From the NCBI RefSeq assembly GCF_028476545.1, contig NW_026733003.1, positions 1 through 64,000 of the forward strand: 64,000 bases of DNA. Reading direction: 5' to 3'. Below, piece after piece: positions 36,550 through 47,949 of this stretch. Origin of the DNA: Physella acuta. Lineage: Eukaryota; Mollusca; Gastropoda; Physidae. A model generated the notes under the pieces. That model was not told where the DNA came from. It did not search any database and worked only from the letters and a program-made list of their open reading frames with translations. Every line of letters starts with the position of its first letter. Positions within the stretch are counted from its first letter, which is position 1. Both the position numbers and the translations under genes were made by a program.

Positions 36550-39500
36550 ATGGAGGAGATGCCTGATATTGCCATCACTTGTCCCTACACTATCCGAGGT
36601 AGTGACTACATTATTAGCCTTGAGTGCAAGGACAACGACAGCATGACAGTTCAGGTGGAAGACAGGTCAACAAGTGACCAGTGGAGGTCATCGTTTGAAT
36701 CTCAGTGTACGTAGATATTTGTATGGGATGATGATTGTGAATGTAGATTTCTAATATTCAAGTTGGTGGTCATTTTGGATGTTGGTCTTAATGGGCCATT
36801 GTAGTAATACTTAGACAATCTAAGAAGGGTCAACTTAATAACATGATGGTGATACAGCTAAGTGCACAGTAACTAACCAAAAGTCTTTTCTATCAAGTCT
36901 ATAACATAAGTTATCTATAGACATTTTAAAATCATTTTGTTAAAGAACTTTTTGTGTAACTAGTTAGTTTTTGTTGATATTTAAAGTGAAAATGTGTTTA
37001 AAACTAAAATTTGTGAAAATGATTGTAAATATCAGTTACATTTTTTTTTAAAACATTATTTCAATTCTTTATAATGGTAAAAATCAATTCATCTTTTTCG
37101 CCATGGTTGAAAAGTCTGAATGGGGGTGGGGGATGGTGGACTAGAATGATATATTTAAATTATTAGAAATATTTTTTATGAATAATATGTTATTTATTGA
37201 TATTTTCTTATAAATAATAAATTGTTGATCAATATTTTCTTATGACCAATATGTTTTTGGCAGATGTTGAAGACCTGACCCATAAAACAGGAAACTTCAA
37301 GCAGTTCACAATTTTTGTTCACATGTTGGAGTCTGCCATCACTAAGGTATCTTATCATTTTATATAACCTCATTCTTTTGTATGCATACAGACTACATTT
37401 AATCGCTTCATTTATATTTCTGTCTGTTTTGCACCAACTAAAGATTTGTTCTTAAAACATTTTGGTCTCCATAGGTATGTGAAGAAGAGTTTAACCTGTT
37501 ATGGTTACATTGTTCTCTGCAGTTTAAAACTTGTTTAAAAGATAAATTTGTGATATCATTTTTCAACATTTTGTGTAATAAGAGATCAAGGGATCTTTCC
37601 CTTAACGTGCTTATCATTACTCAGCTGAGGGTGCCATGTTGTTGTATACTCACATGCCTAAGTACCACTTAGCCTATCAACTAAAACAAACTAATTCATC
37701 TCTTCTTAAAAGTGGTTGTCCAATTCAAGACTCACCTTTTATAAGTGGTTCTCAATGATGTATAGACGCTGTAGTTATTATAGTAAAAAAAAAGTAAAAG
37801 TTACCCTTTTGAAACTTGGTGATTAATGGGGCAGATGAAGTTAAGTTCACCTGTTTTTGTGACCTCGGTATATGAGGAGATGGTGAGTTTTTATTTTCCC
37901 TAACTAACGTCAGGTACTCATAAGAGTTTGTAAGAATTAGGGACCTGCTATGACTTTAGCCAGGGACCCAAACTCAAGACTTTCAGTTAGCAGTCACCAG
38001 TGCTACCATCCAGCCACACCTTCCCTTACTTATTTTAGTAGTTATACATTATCTTCTAGAATGATTCAATTCTTATGCAATACTTATAAAAATCAGATGA
38101 ATGTCAGGAAGAGAAGAATTGCTCCTCTAAAGGATCCACTTGATCAGATGTGACTGTATCTTTGGCAAAAGACTTTTTCTCCCTCCACTCATGTGATCTG
38201 TAAACATGGTTATAGGGAGTTACTAGTGCTGTTGCCCTTGCCTGGGCAAACATTTTTCATACTTTCATACTGAATTGTCAATTGTCTTGAAAAGTGTATG
38301 TAATCATACTAAATTTAAAAATAAAATCTTTTAAAAAGTATGGCAGGTGATAAAATTATAGTTATATTTATAAAAACTAAAGATAACACTCATTTTTATA
38401 TTTTTGTATCGAATATAAGCAGCTGAAAAGCCAGTTAGAATTATTTTATCAATTCAAGTATTTTCAAAAACTGCCCTCAGAGCCTCTCCTTGAAGTCAAC
38501 CAGAATGGCCAGAGAGAGTAAAAGTGAAATAATAAAAGTCAGAACAATTGTTTTCCATGATAAAAATACACAATAGTGATCTATGGTGTACAGCGTTGTA
38601 TTACCAGTTATAATACTATAACTCTACTAATCCAAATTAAAAGTAAAAGTGTTTGCTAAATTACTATTAAATTACTAGCATGTATTTGTTTGACTATTTC
38701 TAACCTTGATAAAACCGGAAGTGATTTTGTACTTATTACACCAATATTCAAATTTGGTTTGAAAAATATGCTTCCTCGCAATTAAAATTTGGAACCATTT
38801 GGGACCAGCTTTTCATACCTATTGAATTTCTGAACTGCAGAGAATAATCATACACAAATCCCAATATTTTTCAATAATTTGCGATAAACCACAAAGCAGC
38901 CATGGAATATATATAAAAAAGCTGTTACTTTTTGTATGTTATCAAATTTACAATAAAACCATAGTCCACTTTACTGTCTCAGAAATGTTCTTCGGACCTC
39001 TGGTCATAATTTACTTTACTCACTCCCCAGTCTAGTGAGAGTGTCTCCCTTGACCTGCTGACCTACAGTGATCTAGAAGCCCTGCGGCAGAAGAAGAGTG
39101 GCCACTTCACATCAGACAAGTCCAGTTTACCGTCCTCTCGCTCCAATCATTTGATATCCAAGCGTTACCTCATACTGACCTACACGGTAGAATTTGACAG
39201 GTTGGGTGAAATATTTTTTCTTGCTTTGGTACTTGGTGTAATGTAAAGAACATACTTAAAAATTGAGAATCCTATTCATATTATGCTTCCCCATAACCGA
39301 GCTGTTTTTACTTAATTTTTAAAGTTTTATACACCATGTTCTAAATCCATCAAGTGATCTTGGTACAACAATTTCATGCTTTTCTTGGTTTGGTACTTGT
39401 AAAGATCATACTTAAAAATTGACATATCACTTCCCAAGAACCAACTGTTCTAACTTAATTTTTTAAGTTTTATATACCATGTTCTAAATCCATCAAGTGA

Positions 39501-40681
39501 TCATGGAACAACAATTTCATGCTTCTTTTGGTTTAGTACTTGTAAAGATCATATTTAAAAATTGAGCTACTTATTGATAAATCGCTTCCCCAGAGCCAAA
39601 CTTTTTTAACACAATTTTTTGAGTTTTATACACAATGTTTTTAATCAATCAAGTGATTGTGGTAAAATAATTGTATAATATACATGTCTAAAAAAACAGC
39701 AACTCAAAGCAAATAAGTATACATGTTCCCGGAGGAAATGATTTTAAATAACATTAATGTTTATGCAAGTATTACTCAACATTTCCATTTCGCCACATTT
39801 TTAAAAATTTTAGTTAAAATAGTCTGGGTCCATGTGATGCAATTTTTGTAAGTGCAATCTTTAAAAGAGAATGTTTTTTTCACTGTGAGTTGTGTACCCA
39901 CAGGATCCACTACCCCCTACCCCTGCCCTATGTTGGGAAACCTGACCCTCAGGCCTTACAAGAAGAGATCCGTCAACTCCGAGCTGAGTTGAAGCACGCC
40001 AGGTCGCAGCACCCACCCTCAGACAACAGAGCTGACAAATTGCTTAAAGAGTAGGTAACACATTTTTTACAGTAACATTTGCTTAGAGAGTAGGTAACAC
40101 ATTTTTACAGTAACATTTGTTAAGGGAGTAGGTAACAAACTTTTACAGTAACACTTGCTTAAAGAGTAGGTAACAATTTTTTGCAGTAACACTTGCTTAT
40201 AGAGTAGGTAACACATTTTTACAGTAACATTTGCTTAGAGAGTAGGTTACAAATTACAGTAACATTTGCTTAGAGAGTAGGTTACAATTTTTTACAATAA
40301 TATTTGCTCTGAGAGGTGGTTACAATTTTTTAAAGTAAAATTTGCTTAGACTTAGTGTTTAATAAATTTTTTAAGCTAATATTTGCGTAGAGAGTCGTTT
40401 AAATGTTATTAATGTAACACTTGTGTAGTGCGAAGGTTAAATTTTTGGAACCCAACTATTGTTTAGATAGTGACTAGGATGGAATATCTTAGTCCAAAAT
40501 ATTGTTAGTCAGATATTGACACAATTCTGTATCTTGCAGGTTTTAAATACTGTTATTTCTTTAGGAAGCATTTTGTTGTATTCACACATTGATCTTATTA
40601 TGTTATTATTGAGTTTACTCAATATTGTGACTTGCATTTTTATCTTTTAATGTTTACAAAAATTGACATGAATTTTAAATG

Positions 40682-40717
<36 letters not shown>

Positions 40718-41359
40718 TAATACAGGGGTCGGCAACCTGCGGCTCGCGAGCCGCATGCAGCTCTTTTGGTGTCCAGTGGCGGCTCTTCAGCTCCATGCAC
40801 AAATATTAATAATTATTTTATTTTCAAAACTCATAAAATATTAGTCTGCAACATTCGGCAATAAACGATATAAGATATAAACAATAAACATTCACTATTA
40901 TATTACAATATTTAGTTACTACCTATCTCAATGTACTTCCTATTACATTGTCCATTCCGAATTAAAACATTCAACTTCATAGAGGATATCACAAAGAAAC
41001 TAAACCAGCTAAGTGTAAAACTGAAAGGAAAACCCATCCTATGTCTTGCTTGAAGACGTGGTTTGTTTCGAAAAAAAAATACTTTTTTGTTAAATACATG
41101 GTGAGCGGTAAATTACTTAACTACGAAAAAATCTAAAAAAAAATATCGTTATTAAACCAATGCTACTACTCAATCACTTCAGCATTAATATAAACAAAAT
41201 GAAGGGTGTTTTCGCTTAGAGATTTGAGTAATTCAAAACAAATTCAAGTACTCTGACTAACATAGTAGATCCACTCAACACAAATTCAAATGAGAGTATC
41301 TCATATATTCAAAGCTATTTATTTTAAATTATATGTATAGTATGATATTTGTTTAGGAT

Positions 41360-41449
<90 letters not shown>

Positions 41450-44400
41450 CCTAAAGAAATATACTATTGACATAAAAATATTAGTGGCTCTTTAAAAACC
41501 GGGTAATGTTGTAAATTGTAACTTTTGGCTCTTTCGGCTCAAAAGGTTGCCGACCCCTGATCTAATATATAAAGCTCAGTTCTGTATGTAACGCATATGT
41601 TTGTCGTTGGTCTTGGATGGATTTAAGTGTTAGACAATTACCGTGCGCATTTGTCTAAATTTATGAGTTAAAAAATTACTATTGAAAGTGTTGGGAAATA
41701 ATTTTCATTTTTCAAATTATAGTAATAATTGTCGGCATGTTCATTAAACACAAGTTTTAAAAAAATATCATCTTTTACAAAAATTCTAATTATGTCTTTA
41801 TTTAGTCCTATAGCACTTACTTCCCTTTGATAAATTAGGAAAACACAATTACTTCCCTTTATAAAACCATTGCATTTTGTGAAAAAGAATTTACTTTTTA
41901 AATTTAATTACTTTGTTTTGGTGTTGGGAAAAAAAAATAATTACATAATTAGCGGGGATTGATCAAGTGCAAATGTTGTAGGTATTTTATGGATAAGCTT
42001 GGAGTATTATAATTGTTCATCAAATTGAAACAGGCGCGTTCGTTTAAGTGAGTGCAAAAGACTATGAATAAGTTGGGGTACTATAGTCGTTCATTAAGCT
42101 AAAACAGGTGATTCCGCCCCGGGCGTTTATGTTCGCGTTAGTGTTTTCTTTGTGTTTAGGTGGGTTTGCGTTAGTGGTTGCGTTTTGATTTGGTTCGTTT
42201 TTGTTCTTTCTTTTTTCGTTTTTGTTTGTGTTTTTTTGTTTGGGTTTGTATTTGTGTTTTTGGTTGGTTTTGCGTTTGGATTTGGTTTGTTTTCGTTTGC
42301 TTTTTCGTTTTTTTGTTTTGTTGGTATTGGTGTTTGTGGTTGGGTTTGTTGTTAGGTTTTTGTTTTCGTTTGCTTTTTTGTTATTTTTTTCTTTGTGTTT
42401 GTATTGGTGTTTGTGGTTGTGGTTGGGTTTGTTGTTAGGTTTTTTTTTTCGTTTGTATTTGTAATTGTGTTAGCGTTATGTTTGCGTTTTGTTGTTTTGG
42501 TTGGTTGTGGTTTGGGTGGGCAATGCCGGGTTTATGATGATTACTAAACACACAGGTAATGGTCTTTAACAGAAAGGTTTTTCACAGAAGCCAGAGCAGG
42601 GCCTGGCCGGGACGGCTAGTAAACAAATATGGAACACATGTTTAACATTTGTTTATTCCGTACCTAAGTTACCGAAGACTTGAGAGAGAGAAGAATGAAG
42701 TGGAACAAGAATTTGCTGCGTTCCGCAGAGAAGTGCGAATCGCCACTGGGAGCAATGCTGTGAAAGATATCAGGGCTCTGAAGACAATGGTGAAAAATCT
42801 TGAGGAGCAGCTAATGAAGGAGAAAACACACTATCAGCGAACAACAAGCAAACGAAGTCAGGAATATAGGGATCTTTTAGAGGAGGTGCAAAATTTTGTT
42901 AACACTGATGTTGTTGTTATAATTTGTTAATGAAACATGCATGAGGTGTAGTGCATGGATTTAATTTTCCTTCTTCTTAACTCTACCAGATAGAAAAGTT
43001 ACAGTTTTCTTAATTTCTAAATCTATCAGGTTGAAGAGTTACGTGCCTCAGAAAGAAATCTCAGGGTGCGTGTCAAAAGTCTGACCAATGAACTTGCCTT
43101 GTTGAAACGGTAAGGAGGCAGCTGCTGTATGGTGTTTACAAACATTAGTTGCCATGGTTACTGCTTTACACCTCACATTGTCCCCTTATGAATGATTAGA
43201 TTTAAAAAAAAAAAAAATACCAAAGTCAATGACCTTTTTTTTTCGGGCTACATCTTTTTATTTTATTGGTATTGTAAAAAAAAGATTTTTTGTTTAAATT
43301 ATGTTTATAAATTTTGCAGCTTTCTAAGTTTTATTTATGATTTATTTTATTTAACTTTGACTAATTGCAGGGGTCGCACATTGACCAGAACCAGTTCTAA
43401 GGAGAGAAATGGGTCTGGTGATCGTGTCAGCAATTCACGCACAATCACATCATCTCGGCAGCGCTCCTTATCCAACGACAGGATCACCGGAAGGTCAGGG
43501 TCGCGCGACAGGTTGAGACATGGGTCCAGCGAGAGGCCGCCTATCCACAGGTCAAACTCTACGGAACATTTGATCCGCTCCTCGCTAAACGGCAGCGGCT
43601 TGCGGAGAAGGTCGAACTCTTTAGACCGGAACACGTCAGCCAATCAGAGCCATTTTTCTATAGGGTCTGGGAGTAACCGCAGCCGCACCCCTTCGCCTGC
43701 AGGTAATTTTAACATTTATATTTTTTTTTTAAATTGTTATCTTAAACATAGAGCAGACTTTCTGAAACAGCAGAGTTTAACAGCTTCAACATTTGCTTGG
43801 TCTGATGGAAAGTTTGAAGCAGTATGTCCAGACTTGAAATTCCCTGGATGTCTCTCCACTAATTCTGATAATTATAAGGGAAAAAAAAGAGTTAAGCTTA
43901 ACTTGCTATGCCCTGATGGCAATCAGATCTAAAAGGGGACACTACTCATGGGTTGCAGCCGTAGAAAGAGTAAATTTATAACTTTTTCTCTTAAACATAA
44001 TTTTGGGAGCCCTAAAGAACATGATTGTTTTTATTTACAGTGCCTTCAAATTTATCAACAAACAAATATTATTGATATATATTTGTGTATCTCTATTTTT
44101 GTTTACAAACTTTATTGACTCTTTTAAAAACAGTTCAGTTTGTAGTGTTTGAAAGGTTGTTCATCCTTGCTAGTGTTAATTACAAGGTAGAGGTTAGAGC
44201 TAGGGCTACAGTCAGAATAATAGATAGTGAATATCCTTGCAGTGTTCTTAAAATCACCAGATCATCATTGTATTGGTGAGAATCAAATACTACAATTATA
44301 TGGTGTGGATGATAATGAGACACACTTTCTTGGTGTTGATGATAGTGAGACACACTTTCTTGGTGTTGATGATAGTGAGACACACTTTCTTGGTGTTGAT

Positions 44401-46940
44401 GATAGTGAGACACACTTTCATGGTGTTGATGATAGTGAGACACACTTTCATGGTGTTGATGATAGTGAGACACACTTTCATTTGGGATGATGATACTGAG
44501 ACACACTCATGGTGATGATGATAGTGAGAGTGAGACACTTTCATGGTGTTGACAATAATGAGACACGCTCATGGTGTTGATGATACTGAGACACACTCAT
44601 GGTGATGATGATAGTGTTAGTGAGACACTTCATGGTGTTGATGATAGTGAAGTGAGAGTGAGACACTTTCATGGTGTTGATGATAGTGAGACACACTCAT
44701 GGTGTTGTTGATACACTTTGTTGATACAGCTGCTTGGGGCTCTGATTTAGCCAGTTACTGAAATCCCAAGTTCTTTCTAGTGTTTCCTTATATGGTGGCA
44801 TGTGTTACTATTATCCTGTGTTTATGATTGCAGGAGGTCGAAGATTTAACCCAACAGAATATGTCAAAGAAAAAGCCAGAAAACAAAAGGAGGCAGATTT
44901 TAAAAAGTAAACTTTTTTATTGACTTGAATATTTTGTTTTTGCTATAAAATAAACATTTTTAAAATTAATGTTGTTTTAATATTGTAGTTCATTTTCTTC
45001 GGTCACCAGAAAAACAAATTTTCTTTGCTTAACTGGCTGATAGAAAGGAATTTTTGTTTACCTTGTGATTTTAGATTTCTTATTTGTTGAATTAACAAAA
45101 AAAATGACCCTTTTGCTGTATTAAGATTTAAGTTTTAAAAACTTTTTTTTAGGAGAAGGCAGCAAAGGGGAAATAACTCAGGATTATCCAGCAGGTCCAG
45201 ACAATCAAACAATTCCAGCAAACTTTCAGGTTGGTATTGAGGACTGAATGCTATCTGTCCTATCTGTTTTGTGTGCTAGTGGTATTTATGAGATGTTTTG
45301 ATCTCATGTTGAGTTCTGTTTTAATTTTATGTCTGCAGGCTACAGCCATAGGTCAAAAGATATTTCATGTGAGTTTTGCCAGGGGTGGGAAATGGTGTTG
45401 GGGTAGTGCATTTGGAGGTTGTGGGTGTCTATGTGGGGGGGGGGGGGTGTCCGGTTATGTCGGGTGTCTATGTAGAAGATGTGGAGTGTCTATTTGAAGG
45501 TTATGTGCGGTTCCCCCGGATATGATTTTGTGTATAGGTATAGAGAAGTGTGTGTCATTTTGATATGTCAGCTTATGCATTATGCATTTAAAAAAATGTC
45601 ACACTCATAAAGGGAGGGGGGGTACAGACTTTTGTGTTGATGTGTGACAATCTTTTACACCACCCTTTTGCACTTAAAAATGATATTTGAAACCAAATAT
45701 ATAAAGGGTCGGCGTGGTCGAGTCGGTAAAGCTCATGGCTGCTAAAATGAAAAGTCTCGAGTTCGAACTCTCGGGCAGATAAGGCTCGTTAGCTGGGGAC
45801 AGCCACTCTTCTCCATAATCAAACAACTGCTGCCTTGTAGTTTCTTCTTGGTTGGACAAAGGCTATGGAAGCAAATCCAAAAAGAAAAGCAGGCTGAAAT
45901 CGGGGTCAATGGCCTCACAATGACGCATAACCAATCGACACATACTTAATTGTGTTGGAGGGGATCCCTTCCAACACTAAAATTAAGAACAAAGAAGAAG
46001 AATGAAAAAAAACAAATTTTTGCAGTGACATTGTGATTTAGAAAAAAATAATTTGTTAATGGCAATAAAAAGGGGAATAAAAAATTAGTGAAAAGTTTAA
46101 TTTGGATGACCCCCCTTACATTCTGATTAAACTAATGCTTGTGTTTTCACAGGGAGCCAAAGCAATGCAAGTGACGGCTATGGTTCTGATGGATCCTATA
46201 CAAAAACAAGGTGAGCTCTTATAGGCTTCTCCATGCCTCTTCTCATAATAGCAACCACTAACGTATATCTAAATTAAAACATTTTTACAATGCCTGCCAT
46301 GAATTTGTTATGTTGACAAGTTTTTGTTTCTTGTAGACCAGGAAGTGGTGGTAGTGGTCGCCCGAGGTCACTGAAGACACAGGAAGACAGCCCTATTGGA
46401 GTAGGTGGAGATTTGTTCTGGCTTGAAGTTTCTTGTAGCAAAACTTTCGGTTGTTAGTTTGACCCAACGTTTGCTTGTTTGTAATAAATAGAGTAGTAAT
46501 TGTAAAGATTTTTCAAACCATTCATAGAATAGTAATTGTAAAGATTTTTCAAAACATTCATACTTAAAATAGTAATTGTTAAGATTTCTCAAAATACATT
46601 CCTAGAATAGTAATTGTAAAGACTTTTCTAAACACATAACATAGGATATTAATTTTAAAGATTTATGTAGAATAGTAATTTTAAAGTTTTTCCAAAACAC
46701 ATAAATAGAATAGTTATTGTGTAGATTCTTTAGAAAACTCTAAGAATTGAAATATTGATAACCTTGCTTATAAATCTCTCATTAAAAACATTCATGAAAC
46801 GTTATAAAATACATTGTTATCTTTCAGTTACCACGAGCCAAAGCACTGCGGCCCCCAAATGGAAAAACAGCTAAACAATATCCTTTAATTAATATTTAGC
46901 AGAAAGAAAAGTAGTTTACTTAGTGATATACAAATATGCA

Positions 46941-47002
<62 letters not shown>

Positions 47003-47949
47003 GAAGTTGTGTGTACCATATAATTCTGTGTATAATGTTCTATAGTAATTTGTGCTACACATAGCATAATTATCACTTCATTAAATGTATTCACCTTTTT
47101 GTTGGATCACTTAGTAGAGAAGCTTGTATCTCTACTTAAACAGAACCAGTAACCTCAATAGAAAATGATATTGTGATGTTATTTCTGCATACCACCAGTC
47201 TTTAAATATCCCCTGCTGTAACTACACATGCCTCTGGCAGATGAGGCTCGTCAGCTGGGGACAGCCACTTTTGTAGGAGAGACAACTCCAAAATCAAACA
47301 ACTGCTGTCTTGTAGTTTGTTCTTGGTTGGACAAAGGCTATGGAAGCAAATCCAAAAAGAAAAGCAGGCTGAAATAGGAGTCAATGGCCTCAATGGCGCA
47401 TAACCAGTTGACACGTATACTTAATTGTCTTGGAGGGGATCCCTTCAACACTAAAATTAAGAACAAAGAAGAAAGAAGTTATACCTGTGTAACCAAAATC
47501 TTTAAATATCACCTGCCACAATGCAAACGTGACTGTAGCTACGTGTGTTAAAGTTACAGTTTGTATCTACCCATGTGTGTAAACTGTCTTTAACCAAAGC
47601 CAAGCTGTCTAGCACACCAGACATGGCATTCCTCAAGACCAAGACACGCCTCAAGCCTACACTCCCGCCTGACAGTGGTAAGGCAATTTCGAGTTACCAA
47701 TTTTATTTTCAAATTTTAAAAAAATTATTCAACAACTTTTATTACAAATTATGACCTCTGGAGTTTGATTTAAGACAACTTGTATTGCAAATTATGACCT
47801 CTGGAGTTTTGTGCTATAAAACTGACCCTTGTAATGCCAATTTTGCAGGAGATGAGGATAGTGAATATTTTGACCGCTCTGCCGAGATCAGTGAGATTGA
47901 TGAGAGACTGGACAGACTCCAACAGCTGATGAAAGCAACCATGCCTTGA
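36550..47949 (+). CDS. CCDC61: CCDC61 (VFL3-type centriole/basal body protein), 14 exons
   Basis: Exons: 36550-36706, 37264-37346, 39031-39200, 39904-40050, 42669-42885, 43030-43109, 43371-43702, 44834-44906, 45153-45229, 46153-46210, 46337-46400, 46828-46877, 47616-47677, 47849-47949. All phases join, giving 556 residues (human ~512). CCDC61/VFL3 is a paralog of SAS-6 and XRCC4 that binds microtubules and organises basal body fibres. The N-terminal head is clear (YIISLECKD, TIFVHMLESAITK, ESVSLDLLTYSDLEALRQKK, FDRIHYPLPLPYVGKPDP). A coiled coil spans exons 4-6 (EEIRQLRAELKHARS, LEREKNEVEQEFAAFRREV, VKNLEEQLMKEKTHY). A Ser/Arg-rich basic linker follows in exon 7, then FNPTEYVKEKARKQKE and a conserved acidic tail (DEDSEYFDRSAEISEIDERL). 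Intron 12 appears to be U12-type AT-AC. Introns hold hAT, Helitron, SINE and minisatellite insertions. Confidence 0.93.
37835..38025 (-). repeat. SINE family S1, reverse, diverged, in CCDC61 intron 2
   Basis: Reverse strand: GTTCACCTGTTTTTGTGACC, TCGGTATATGAGGAGATGG, GTCAGGTACTCATAAGAG, GACCCAAACTCAAGACTTTC and GCTACCATCCAGCCACACC (head). Confidence 0.65.
39215..39670 (+). repeat. ~150-bp tandem repeat, three units, in CCDC61 intron 3
   Basis: Units share TTGGTACTTGTAAAGATCAT, ACTTAAAAATTGA, TTTTATACACCATGTTCTAA and ATCCATCAAGTGATC. It starts 15 bp after the exon 3 donor. Confidence 0.8.
40035..40400 (+). repeat. ~39-bp minisatellite copying the CCDC61 exon 4 donor
   Basis: About eight units of TTGCTTAAAGAGTAGGTAAC plus ACATTTTTTACAGTAACA. 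The first unit is the end of exon 4 and its donor (AAAGA|GTAGGT, 40051). At least the next four to five copies keep GAGTAGGTAAC; later ones decay. Confidence 0.92.
40723..41559. mobile_element. Non-autonomous hAT element (CAGGGGTCGGCAACC ends)
   Basis: Terminal inverted repeats CAGGGGTCGGCAACCTGCGG and CTCAAAAGGTTGCCGACCCCTG with perfect 8-bp duplication ATCTAATA (40715-40722 and 41560-41567). Sub-terminal GGCTCGCGAGCCGCATG and GCTCTTTCGGCTC match the element at 22072-23473, which is in the opposite orientation. It contains a (TA)n at about 41369-41447. No transposase. Confidence 0.92.
41369..41447. repeat. (TA)n microsatellite inside the hAT element
   Basis: About 39 TA units. Confidence 0.95.
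41561..42619 (+). mobile_element. Probable non-autonomous Helitron
   Basis: The 5' end is TCTAATATATAAAGCTCAG. The 3' end is GGGACGGCTAG followed by host T, so ends are TC...CTAG between A and T, the Helitron rule. A weak hairpin GCCAG-AGCAGGGC-CTGGC (about 42589-42606) precedes the 3' end. The interior has GAAACAGGCGCGTTCG and a GT/TTTTCG-rich low-complexity tract (about 42125-42530) that keeps frames open without coding. It ends 49 bp before the CCDC61 exon 5 acceptor. Confidence 0.6.
44290..44725 (+). repeat. 30-bp minisatellite in CCDC61 intron 7
   Basis: Six clean units of GATGATAGTGAGACACACTT plus TCTTGGTGTT (to about 44480) followed by degenerate units to about 44725. The 30-bp period leaves open frames on both strands. 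Confidence 0.92.
45300..45700 (+). other. CCDC61 intron 9, G-rich patches
   Basis: GTGGGTGTCTATGTGGGGGG and related GTGTCTATTTGAAGG phrases form a short decayed repeat with a G run at 45436-45447. Nothing else supportable. Confidence 0.4.
45705..46008 (+). repeat. SINE family S2, full-length reference copy
   Basis: tRNA-like head GGTCGGCGTGGTCGAGTCGG (box A-like) with GAGTTCGAACTCTCGG (box B-like). The body follows: GCTCGTTAGCTGGGGACAG, CTTCTTGGTTGGACAAAGGC, CAAAAAGAAAAGCAGGCTG. The tail is GGAGGGGATCCCTTCCAACA, then AAAATTAAGAACAAAGAAG. About 300 bp; four further copies in the window define the family. Confidence 0.85.
46480..46725 (+). repeat. ~40-bp tandem repeat in CCDC61 intron 11
   Basis: About seven diverged units of AGAATAGTAATTGTAAAGAT plus TTTTCAAAACATTCAT. 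Confidence 0.8.
46878..46886 (+). promoter_or_regulatory. U12-type AT-AC splice donor
   Basis: ATATCCTTT, the U12 donor consensus, follows directly after the coding end ACAGCTAAACA, and no GT donor is available in the right place. The matching acceptor is AC at 47614-47615, which alone restores the frame. A branch-site-like TCTTTAAC lies at about 47587-47594, about 22 nt from the acceptor, which is on the long side. Confidence 0.75.
46948..46999. repeat. (TA)n microsatellite
   Basis: About 25 TA units in the probable U12-type intron. Confidence 0.95.
47228..47478 (+). repeat. SINE family S2, headless
   Basis: Begins CCTCTGGCAGATGAGGCTCG just 3' of where box B should be. It continues CAGCTGGGGACAGCCAC, GTTCTTGGTTGGACAAAGGC, GGAGGGGATCCCTTCAACAC and AAAATTAAGAACAAAGAAG. 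It lies in the probable U12-type intron of CCDC61. Confidence 0.82.

Noticed and set aside
42125-42530. Phe/Val/Cys-rich frames suggesting a membrane protein
   Set aside because: Low-complexity GTTTTTG/TTTTCG tract open in three frames, inside a Helitron.
43192-43932. A single 246-codon frame as one exon
   Set aside because: Only 43371-43702 fits the CCDC61 phase and has splice sites; the rest is intron read-through.
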